Assembly (NCBI GenBank): GCA_900542245.1
Contig: UQMQ01000111.1
Location: forward strand, 1-7,546
Reading direction: 5' to 3'
Source: an uncultured Eubacteriales bacterium
GTDB lineage: Bacteria; Bacillota; Clostridia; Peptostreptococcales; Anaerovoracaceae
DNA: 7,546 nt
This document shows, piece by piece, positions 1-6,727 of the stretch (its first letter is position 1; the number at the start of each line of letters is the position of its first letter). Position numbers and translations under genes: made by a program. The notes beneath the pieces are model-generated. The model searched no databases, was not told where the DNA came from, and saw only the letters and a list, made by a program, of their open reading frames with translations.

Positions 1-2778
1 CTGGCATTTGAAATCGAGAATGCCGGCGTAGAATACATTTACGCATACAGCACAGACAAAGAAAAAGAAGGCCAGATCACCAAGGTCATCGGCAACCGCT
101 TCGTCGATCTGCAGCAGTATGTCAATTTTGACGTGTCCGAACTGAAGCTCGCAGACAAGGTATTTTACCCTGTGCTCAAAGAAATCCTCGCGGAGACAGA
201 CTCCGAGGACGAATTAAAGGAAAGACTTGTGGCGAGAAAGCATGACCTTTCTCCGAAACACATTATCATAGAAGATATCATCGCGTCCGTCAGCTATATT
301 CTCAACTTGAACTACGGCATCGGCACCGTCGATGATATCGACCACTTAGGCAACAGAAGACTGCGTACGGTCGGCGAGCTTTTGCAGAACCAGTTCCGTA
401 TCGGTCTCGCCAGAATGGAGCGTGTCGTCAAGGAAAGAATGACCACGCAGGACATCGACGTGACCACCCCGCAGGCGCTGATGAACATCAGACCGGTGAC
501 GGCGGCGATTAAGGAATTCTTTGGAAGCTCGCAGCTTTCTCAGTTCATGGACCAGAACAATCCGCTGGCAGAGCTGACACACAAGCGGAGACTTTCAGCA
601 CTCGGCCCGGGCGGTCTTTCGAGAGAAAGAGCCGGCTTCGAGGTGCGTGACGTACACCATTCCCACTACGGCAGAATGTGCCCGATCGAGACGCCGGAAG
701 GTCCGAACATCGGTCTGATCGGATCCCTGACCACTTACGGCGTGATCAATCAGTACGGCTTCATCGAAACACCGTACAGAGTGGTAGATAAAGAAACACA
801 CAGAGTTACCGACGAGATCCACTATCTGACGGCAGACGAAGAAGAAATGATGGTCGTCGCACAGGCGAACGAACCGCTGACCGAGGATGGACAATTCATC
901 AACGCGAAGGTAGCGTCCAGAGGCGAGCACGGCGAGATTGCACTGATGCCGCGTGAAAAGATCGACTACATGGACGTTTCTCCGAAGCAGGTAGTATCGG
1001 TTGCGACAGCAATGATCCCGTTCCTCGAAAACGACGACGCGAACCGCGCATTGATGGGCTCCAACATGCAGCGTCAGGCGGTTCCGCTGCTGGTGACTGA
1101 GGCACCGATCGTCGGTACCGGTATGGAATACAAGGCAGCCCGCGACTCCGGCGTTGTGATTTTGGCAAAGCATAGCGGAACCATTGAATTTGTAGATGCA
1201 GACACCATCGTGATCCGCAGAGACGACAACAATGGCAAGGACTCCTATCATCTGCTCAAGTTCAAGCGCTCGAACCAGGGCACCTGCATCAACCAGCGCC
1301 CGATCGTTACGCACGGCGAACACGTGGAGGCCGGCGAAGTCATTGCCGACGGTCCGTCCACAGAGCTGGGCGAGATCGCACTCGGCAAGAATCTGCTGAT
1401 CGGGTTCATGACCTGGGAGGGCTACAACTACGAGGATGCAATCATCCTAAACGAAAGACTTTTGATGGATGATGTACTGACATCACTCCACATTGAAGAA
1501 TATGAATCCGAAGCGCGTGACACCAAGCTCGGACCGGAAGAAATCACCCGCGACATCCCGAACGTCGGCGATGACGCGCTTAAGGATCTGGACGAAGAAG
1601 GTATCATCCGCATCGGTGCGGAAGTCAACTCCTCCGACATTCTGGTCGGCAAGGTAACGCCGAAGGGCGAGACCGAGCTGACCGCGGAAGAGAGACTCCT
1701 GCGCGCCATCTTCGGCGAAAAGGCAAGAGAGGTCAGAGATACCTCCCTGCGCGTACCGCACGGCGAGACCGGTATCGTGGTTGATGTAAAAATCTTCTGC
1801 AGAGAAAACGGCGACGAGCTGCCGCCGGGCGTCAACAAGCTGGTACGCTGCTATATCGCGACCAAGAGAAAGATCAACGTCGGCGATAAGATGGCAGGCC
1901 GCCACGGCAACAAGGGCGTTATTTCCCGTATCCTGCCGGAGGAGGATATGCCGTTCATGGAGAACGGACAGCCGCTGCAGGTCATGCTGAACCCGCTGGG
2001 CGTACCGTCCCGTATGAACGTCGGACAGGTGCTGGAGGTGCATCTGGGACTGGCAGCCAAGAAGAAGGGCTGGTATATCTCCACCCCGGTATTCGACGGC
2101 GCAAACGAAAAAGATATTATGTCGCTGCTGGAAGAGTGCGGCTATCCGAGAACCGGCAAGCTCAGACTCAGAGACGGCAGAACAGGTGAATATTTTGATA
2201 ACCCGGTAACCGTTGGTTACATGTATATGCTGAAACTCCACCATCTGGTAGACGATAAGATCCACGCAAGAAGTACGGGTCCGTACTCCCTGGTAACGCA
2301 GCAGCCGCTCGGCGGTAAAGCGCAGTTCGGCGGACAGCGTTTCGGTGAGATGGAGGTTTGGGCGCTCGAGGCATACGGCGCGGCTTACACCCTGCAGGAG
2401 ATCCTGACGGTCAAGTCCGACGATATCGTGGGTCGTGTCAAGACCTACGAGGCGATCGTCAAGGGTGAGAATATTCCGAAGCCGGGCATTCCGGAATCCT
2501 TCAAGGTATTGATCAAGGAAATGCAGGCACTCGGTCTGGACGTTAAAGTACTGTCTGAGAATGACGAAGAAATCGAGATCAAGGAATCTTCCGAGTATGA
2601 CGATGATCTGCCGAATCTGGAGTCCATCATGGATCTGGAGACCGAAATGGGCAGTGAGGAAGAGGTCTTAAACGCAGGCTTCAGTGAAGAACTCCCGGAG
2701 GAGGACGAACTGGAACCGGACGATGACGATATGCGGGAAGCAGAGGCTTTCGCATTCGATGATTTCAAAGACGAGTAA
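1..2778 (+). CDS. rpoB: RNA polymerase beta subunit, 5'-truncated by window
   Basis: This is the beta subunit of DNA-dependent RNA polymerase, which forms one half of the active-site cleft with beta'. The frame is open from base 1, so the true start is upstream; GTG at 133 is only an internal Val codon. 925 codons are visible. In order, it shows the fork/rifampicin region (523-615, with SQFMDQNNPLAELTHKRR), the PIETPEGPNIGLI segment (about 682-720), the YNYEDAIILNERLL motif (about 1426-1464), and GDKMAGRHGNKG with the two conserved lysines at 1888-1890 and 1912-1914 (eight residues apart, as in E. coli K1065/K1073). The GGKAQFGGQRFGEMEVWALE switch/clamp segment follows near 2311-2370. The last 72 codons (2560-2775) are a low-complexity acidic tail with 33 Asp/Glu and 3 Lys/Arg. 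It ends in TAA and is followed 21 bases later by rpoC, the standard order. No frameshift or missing catalytic residue is seen. Confidence 0.99.
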   Translation: MAFEIENAGVEYIYAYSTDKEKEGQITKVIGNRFVDLQQYVNFDVSELKLADKVFYPVLKEILAETDSEDELKERLVARKHDLSPKHIIIEDIIASVSYILNLNYGIGTVDDIDHLGNRRLRTVGELLQNQFRIGLARMERVVKERMTTQDIDVTTPQALMNIRPVTAAIKEFFGSSQLSQFMDQNNPLAELTHKRRLSALGPGGLSRERAGFEVRDVHHSHYGRMCPIETPEGPNIGLIGSLTTYGVINQYGFIETPYRVVDKETHRVTDEIHYLTADEEEMMVVAQANEPLTEDGQFINAKVASRGEHGEIALMPREKIDYMDVSPKQVVSVATAMIPFLENDDANRALMGSNMQRQAVPLLVTEAPIVGTGMEYKAARDSGVVILAKHSGTIEFVDADTIVIRRDDNNGKDSYHLLKFKRSNQGTCINQRPIVTHGEHVEAGEVIADGPSTELGEIALGKNLLIGFMTWEGYNYEDAIILNERLLMDDVLTSLHIEEYESEARDTKLGPEEITRDIPNVGDDALKDLDEEGIIRIGAEVNSSDILVGKVTPKGETELTAEERLLRAIFGEKAREVRDTSLRVPHGETGIVVDVKIFCRENGDELPPGVNKLVRCYIATKRKINVGDKMAGRHGNKGVISRILPEEDMPFMENGQPLQVMLNPLGVPSRMNVGQVLEVHLGLAAKKKGWYISTPVFDGANEKDIMSLLEECGYPRTGKLRLRDGRTGEYFDNPVTVGYMYMLKLHHLVDDKIHARSTGPYSLVTQQPLGGKAQFGGQRFGEMEVWALEAYGAAYTLQEILTVKSDDIVGRVKTYEAIVKGENIPKPGIPESFKVLIKEMQALGLDVKVLSENDEEIEIKESSEYDDDLPNLESIMDLETEMGSEEEVLNAGFSEELPEEDELEPDDDDMREAEAFAFDDFKDE

Positions 2779-2783
2779 TACAG

Positions 2784-2795
2784 AAAGGGGAGGGG
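2784..2795 (+). promoter_or_regulatory. Ribosome binding site that sets the rpoC TTG start
   Basis: The purine run AAAGGGGAGGGG lies in the 21-base rpoB-rpoC gap. It contains GGGGAGG, a good match to the anti-Shine-Dalgarno sequence, and ends 4 bases before the TTG at 2800. The next in-frame ATG (2848) lies inside the conserved N-terminal motif of RpoC (ESMKISLASPEKI) and has no comparable site upstream. That supports TTG as the true start. Confidence 0.85.
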
Positions 2796-2799
2796 CTCC

Positions 2800-5700
2800 T
2801 TGAACAATAACGTAAATCAGGATTATGAATTAAATAATTTCGAATCGATGAAAATCAGTCTGGCATCTCCGGAAAAGATTCTGGAATGGTCTCATGGTGA
2901 AGTAACCAAGCCGGAAACCATCAACTACAGAACGCTCAAGCCCGAAAAGGACGGCTTGTTCTGCGAGCGGATCTTCGGACCGATGAAGGACTGGGAGTGC
3001 CACTGCGGGAAATACAAGCGGATCCGCTACAAGGGGATCGTCTGCGACCGCTGCGGCGTAGAGGTCACCAAGGCGAAGGTCAGAAGAGAGAGAATGGGTC
3101 ACATCAAACTGGCGGCTCCGGTCTCTCACATCTGGTACTTTAAGGGAATTCCGTCCCGTATGGGTCTTTGCCTTGATGTCACACCGAGAAACCTCGAAAA
3201 GGTACTGTATTTCGCGTCTTATATCGTCATCGAGCCGGGCGACACCGGGCTGGGCTATAAAGAGATCCTCAGCGAACAACAGTACAGAGAAGCCAAAGAA
3301 CAGTACGGAAACCGATTCGAGGCAGGCATGGGCGCAGAGTCCATCAAAAAGCTGCTGGCTGCCATCGACCTCGACGAGCTTTCTGCTGATTTAAGAAAAA
3401 AATTAAAAGATGCCTCCGGTCAGAAGAAGATCCGTATCGTCAGACGGCTGGAAGTCATCGAGGCGCTTAGACTTTCCGGCAACCGGCCGGAATGGATGAT
3501 CATGGATGTGATTCCGGTCATCCCGCCGGATATTCGTCCGATGGTACAGCTCGACGGCGGCAGATTCGCAACCTCCGACCTCAACGACCTGTACAGACGT
3601 GTCATCAACAGAAACAACCGTCTGAACAGATTGCTCGAGCTGGGCGCGCCGGACATCATCGTCAGAAACGAAAAGAGAATGCTGCAGGAAGCAGTGGACT
3701 CCCTCATTGATAACGGCAGACGCGGCAGAGCTGTCACAGGACCGGGCGCAAGACCGCTCAAGTCCCTGTCCGATATGCTCAAGGGCAAGCAGGGCCGTTT
3801 CAGACAGAACCTGCTCGGTAAGCGTGTCGACTATTCCGGTCGTTCGGTTATCGTCGTCGGACCTGAGCTGAAATTCTATCAGTGCGGTCTGCCGAAGAAG
3901 ATGGCGCTGGAACTCTTCAAGCCTTTCATCATGAAAGAGCTGGTCGAACAGGGCTATGCGCATAACATCAAGAGTGCGAAGAGAATGGTCGAAAAGGTCA
4001 GACCGGAGGTATGGGATGTACTCGAAGGCGTCATCAAAGAGCATCCGGTCATGCTCAACCGTGCGCCGACACTGCACAGACTGGGTATTCAGGCATTCGA
4101 ACCGGTACTCGTAGAGGGTAAGGCGATCAAGCTGCATCCGCTGGCTTGTACGGCGTTCAACGCCGACTTCGACGGTGACCAGATGGCGGTACACGTACCG
4201 CTGTCCGTAGAGGCACAGGCAGAAGCAAGATTCCTGATGCTCTCCGTCAACAACATTCTGGCGCCGAAGGACGGATCTCCGATCACGACACCGACGCAGG
4301 ATATGATCCTTGGCAGCTACTATCTGACACACCCGGGCATAGAGGAGAGAAACACCTACGCGGAAAAGGGCGACGGCAAGGTATTTACAGACCTCGATGA
4401 AATGCTGATGGCTTACCAGAACGGTACGGTCGGCATTCACGCGAAGGTCAAGGTCAGAATGTTCCTCGACGGAGACGAAAGAGGCAGACTGGTCGAATCC
4501 ACAGTCGGCAGATTCATCTTCAATCAGGGCATTCCGCAGGATCTGGGCTTTGTGAACAGAGAACAGGATCCGTATTCGCTGGAGGTCGATTTCCTTTGCG
4601 ATAAGAAGAAGCTGGGTCTGATCATCGATAAATGCTACAGGGTGCATGGCAATACCGGCACCGTTATCATGCTGGACTACATCAAGTCCATGGGCTATAA
4701 ATATTCCACCAAGGCAGCTGTGACCATCAGCGTCAGCGATATGGAAATTCCGGAAGAAAAGGAAAGCATCATCGCGGCTGCCGAGGCTGAAGTCGATAAA
4801 TACGAAAAAGCGTTCCGTATGGGTCTGATGTCCGCACAGGAGCGTTACGAGGCGATCATCAAGATCTGGTCTAAGGCGACAGACGATGTTGCGGACGCAC
4901 TGATGGCATCCCTGGGCACCTTGAACAACCTGTTCATCATGGCGAACTCCGGTGCCCGTGGCTCCAAGAACCAGATCAAGCAGGTCGGCGGTATGCGTGG
5001 TCTGATGGCGAACGCGACCGGTAAGACCGTAGAAATCCCGATCAAGTCCAACTTCCGCGAGGGTCTGTCCATTTTGGAATACTTCATTTCCTCCAACGGT
5101 GCGCGGAAAGGTCTGGCGGACACCGCGCTGCGTACAGCCGACTCCGGTTACCTGACCAGACGTCTGGTAGACGTATCGCACAACGTGATCGTCAGAGAGT
5201 TCGACTGCGGTACTGACGAAGGTGTGGAGGTCAGAGCCTTTACCGACGGCAAGGAGGTCATCGAACCGCTGAAACAGCGTATCGTCGGCAGAGTCGCACT
5301 CAACGACATCGTCGATCCGCTCAGCGGAGAGGTTATCGTAGAACAGAACGAAGAGATCCTTGAACCGGCAGCAGAGCGCGTCGAAGCCTGCGGCATCGAA
5401 AGCGTTGCTATCCGTTCGGTCATGACCTGCCACTCCAGAACCGGTATCTGCGCGAAGTGCTACGGTCGCAACCTGGCGACCGGTGAAGAAGTCAACATCG
5501 GCGAAGCAGTCGGTATCACCGCGGCACAGTCCATCGGTGAACCGGGTACGCAGCTGACGATGAGAACGTTCCATACGGGCGGTGTAGCCGGCGGCGACAT
5601 CACCCAGGGTCTGCCGAGAGTCGAGGAGCTGTTCGAGGCGCGTAAACCAAAGGGTCTTGCGGAGATCTGCGAGGCGGACGGTACGGTCATCGCCATCGAA

Positions 5701-6615
5701 GCAAGAAAGGACAACAAGACAGAGGTGCGCGTACGCGGTGAGGAAGAGGATAGGACCTATATCATTCCTTACGGCGCGCGGATCAACGTCAAAGAGGGCG
5801 ATCAGGTATTCGCGGGTGGACAGATCACACGCGGACCTTTGAACCCGCACGATATTTTAAGATTGAACGGCGTCGAGGGCGTATATCAGTACCTGCTCAA
5901 GGAAGTACAGCGCGTATACAAGCAGCAGGGTGTAGATATCAACGATAAACACGTAGAGGTGATCGTCAGCCAGATGCTTTCCAAGTATAAGATCGAAGAT
6001 GCCGGCGATACAGACCTGCTTCCGGGCGGTTTGTACGGCAAGTTTGAGATCGAAGAGGCAAACGCGAAGGCATTGGAGGAAGGCGGCGAGCCATGCGTAC
6101 CGAAGAGAATTCTCCTTGGTATCACAAAGGCATCGCTGGCGACCAACTCCTTCCTGTCCGCGGCGTCCTTCCAGGAAACGACCAGAGTCCTGACAGATGC
6201 GGCGATCAAGGGCAAGAACGATAAGCTGCTCGGTCTCAAAGAGAACGTCATCATCGGTAAGCTGATTCCGGCGGGAACCGGTATGAAGCGTTACAGAAAC
6301 ATTGAGCTGGATTACGGCGTCAATGCGGAGATCATGGAAAACTTCGAGAGACAGCAGGCCGAAGAGGCTGCGCGCGCAGAGGCTGAGGAGAGAGCCTTCC
6401 TCGAAATGCAGCAGGCGGAGGCGGAAGCAGCTGCACAGGAAGCGGCAGATGCTGATGATGCTGCTGTGGAGATCACCATGTATGACGAGGATGGCGAGGA
6501 CGCAGCAGAGGCTGTGGACGCCGCTGCCGATGAAGCAGCAGAAGCTGCTGCGGAAGCGGATGCTGCAGAGGCAGAAGGACACGACAGAGAAGAAACGCTG
6601 CCGGAGGAGGAATAG
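2800..6615 (+). CDS. rpoC: RNA polymerase beta' subunit, complete
   Basis: This is the beta' subunit, which carries the catalytic Mg ion and the clamp, bridge helix and trigger loop of RNA polymerase. It has 1271 residues from a TTG start supported by the ribosome binding site. The N-terminal zinc site uses C67, C69, C82 and C85. The catalytic loop NADFDGD is at residues 454-460 (4159-4179), with all three Mg-binding aspartates present (D456, D458, D460). The bridge helix region is near residues 758-795 (ISSNGARKGLADTALRTA). The second zinc site is C803, C877, C884 and C887, with the same 74/7/3 spacing as E. coli. The trigger loop GEPGTQLTMRTFHTGG contains H925 and continues directly into VAGGDITQGLPRVEELFE, so it lacks the proteobacterial SI3 insertion, as expected in Firmicutes. 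The conserved fold ends near residue 1184. About 87 further residues form an Ala/Glu/Asp-rich extension, making the protein longer than the roughly 1200 residues usual in Bacillus. The gene is co-directional with rpoB and almost certainly co-transcribed. Confidence 0.99.
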   Translation: MNNNVNQDYELNNFESMKISLASPEKILEWSHGEVTKPETINYRTLKPEKDGLFCERIFGPMKDWECHCGKYKRIRYKGIVCDRCGVEVTKAKVRRERMGHIKLAAPVSHIWYFKGIPSRMGLCLDVTPRNLEKVLYFASYIVIEPGDTGLGYKEILSEQQYREAKEQYGNRFEAGMGAESIKKLLAAIDLDELSADLRKKLKDASGQKKIRIVRRLEVIEALRLSGNRPEWMIMDVIPVIPPDIRPMVQLDGGRFATSDLNDLYRRVINRNNRLNRLLELGAPDIIVRNEKRMLQEAVDSLIDNGRRGRAVTGPGARPLKSLSDMLKGKQGRFRQNLLGKRVDYSGRSVIVVGPELKFYQCGLPKKMALELFKPFIMKELVEQGYAHNIKSAKRMVEKVRPEVWDVLEGVIKEHPVMLNRAPTLHRLGIQAFEPVLVEGKAIKLHPLACTAFNADFDGDQMAVHVPLSVEAQAEARFLMLSVNNILAPKDGSPITTPTQDMILGSYYLTHPGIEERNTYAEKGDGKVFTDLDEMLMAYQNGTVGIHAKVKVRMFLDGDERGRLVESTVGRFIFNQGIPQDLGFVNREQDPYSLEVDFLCDKKKLGLIIDKCYRVHGNTGTVIMLDYIKSMGYKYSTKAAVTISVSDMEIPEEKESIIAAAEAEVDKYEKAFRMGLMSAQERYEAIIKIWSKATDDVADALMASLGTLNNLFIMANSGARGSKNQIKQVGGMRGLMANATGKTVEIPIKSNFREGLSILEYFISSNGARKGLADTALRTADSGYLTRRLVDVSHNVIVREFDCGTDEGVEVRAFTDGKEVIEPLKQRIVGRVALNDIVDPLSGEVIVEQNEEILEPAAERVEACGIESVAIRSVMTCHSRTGICAKCYGRNLATGEEVNIGEAVGITAAQSIGEPGTQLTMRTFHTGGVAGGDITQGLPRVEELFEARKPKGLAEICEADGTVIAIEARKDNKTEVRVRGEEEDRTYIIPYGARINVKEGDQVFAGGQITRGPLNPHDILRLNGVEGVYQYLLKEVQRVYKQQGVDINDKHVEVIVSQMLSKYKIEDAGDTDLLPGGLYGKFEIEEANAKALEEGGEPCVPKRILLGITKASLATNSFLSAASFQETTRVLTDAAIKGKNDKLLGLKENVIIGKLIPAGTGMKRYRNIELDYGVNAEIMENFERQQAEEAARAEAEERAFLEMQQAEAEAAAQEAADADDAAVEITMYDEDGEDAAEAVDAAADEAAEAAAEADAAEAEGHDREETLPEEE
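6352..6612 (+). repeat. Low-complexity Ala/Glu/Asp codon tract, RpoC C-terminal tail
   Basis: The last 87 codons of rpoC contain 31 Ala, 23 Glu and 10 Asp. They fall in two Ala/acidic blocks (residues about 1185-1223 and 1234-1260) separated by EITMYDEDGED. At DNA level the tract is a degenerate mixture of GCN and GAN codons with many GCAGAN and GCTGCN stretches, so it is imperfectly repetitive. The first block (EEAARAEAEERAFLEMQQAEAEAAA) looks like a charged alpha helix; the second is probably disordered or helical. It is part of the rpoC reading frame and not a separate gene. Confidence 0.7.
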
Positions 6616-6645
6616 TACCTCAAGTGCAGCAATGACAACAAATGC

Positions 6646-6674
6646 AAATGGGGCGGAGTGATCCGCTCCATTTT
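6646..6674 (+). terminator. Hairpin after rpoC, probable weak intrinsic terminator
   Basis: AAATGGGGCGGA (6646-6657) pairs with TCCGCTCCATTT (6662-6673) across the loop GTGA (6658-6661). This gives a 12-bp stem with 11 Watson-Crick pairs and one G-U wobble (6652 with 6667). GUGA is a GNRA-type tetraloop, which stabilises RNA hairpins. The stem starts 30 bases after the rpoC stop. The U-tract is short: four T (6671-6674), three of them in the stem, then GTGG. Termination may therefore be partial. The hairpin could instead protect the rpoBC mRNA 3' end or mark an RNA processing site. Confidence 0.65.
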
Positions 6675-6697
6675 GTGGATATGGAAAAAATACAGGA

Positions 6698-6713
6698 GAA
6701 GATAGGAAGATAG
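6698..6713 (+). repeat. Perfect 8-bp tandem repeat in hydrogenase leader
   Basis: GAAGATAG occurs twice head to tail (6698-6705 and 6706-6713) within an almost all-purine leader. It lies just upstream of the hydrogenase start codon. It may simply reflect low-complexity sequence or replication slippage; no function is evident. Confidence 0.6.
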
Positions 6714-6716
6714 AAA

Positions 6717-6725
6717 GAAGAGGGG
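6717..6725 (+). promoter_or_regulatory. Purine-rich ribosome binding region for the hydrogenase gene
   Basis: GAAGAGGGG ends only 2 bases before the ATG at 6728. That is tight for the GAGGGG core, though pairing through the GAAGAGG part would give more usual spacing. ATG 6728 is the only possible start in this frame: going upstream there is no ATG, GTG or TTG before the in-frame TGA at 6659. I could not identify a convincing -35/-10 promoter between the hairpin and this start. Confidence 0.55.
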
Positions 6726-6727
6726 AA

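Noticed and set aside
133..135. GTG at 133 as the start of rpoB
   Set aside because: The same frame is open to base 1 and encodes conserved RpoB sequence upstream (for example VIGNRFVDLQQYVNFD), so the gene begins before the window.
3403..5850. Very long open frame (815 codons) on the - strand opposite rpoC
   Set aside because: It lies entirely antisense to a canonical rpoC, its translation shows no recognisable family motif, and long antisense frames are expected opposite strongly codon-biased GC-rich genes. It is a shadow frame.
6302..6661. Arg/Lys-rich 119-codon + strand frame overlapping the rpoC 3' end
   Set aside because: It is the alternative reading of the Ala/Glu codon tract, giving low-complexity Arg/Leu/Lys with no ribosome binding site and no recognisable family.
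6681..6713. Tiny + strand ORF MEKIQEKIGR as a leader peptide before the hydrogenase
   Set aside because: There is no Shine-Dalgarno sequence before the ATG (it sits just after the hairpin), it is only 10 codons, and it shows no regulatory codon run or paired attenuator downstream.
6671..6727. Possible sigma-A promoter (TTGTGG as a -35) for the hydrogenase gene
   Set aside because: No reasonable -10 hexamer follows at 16-18 bases, and the sequence is purine-rich without TATAAT-like elements.
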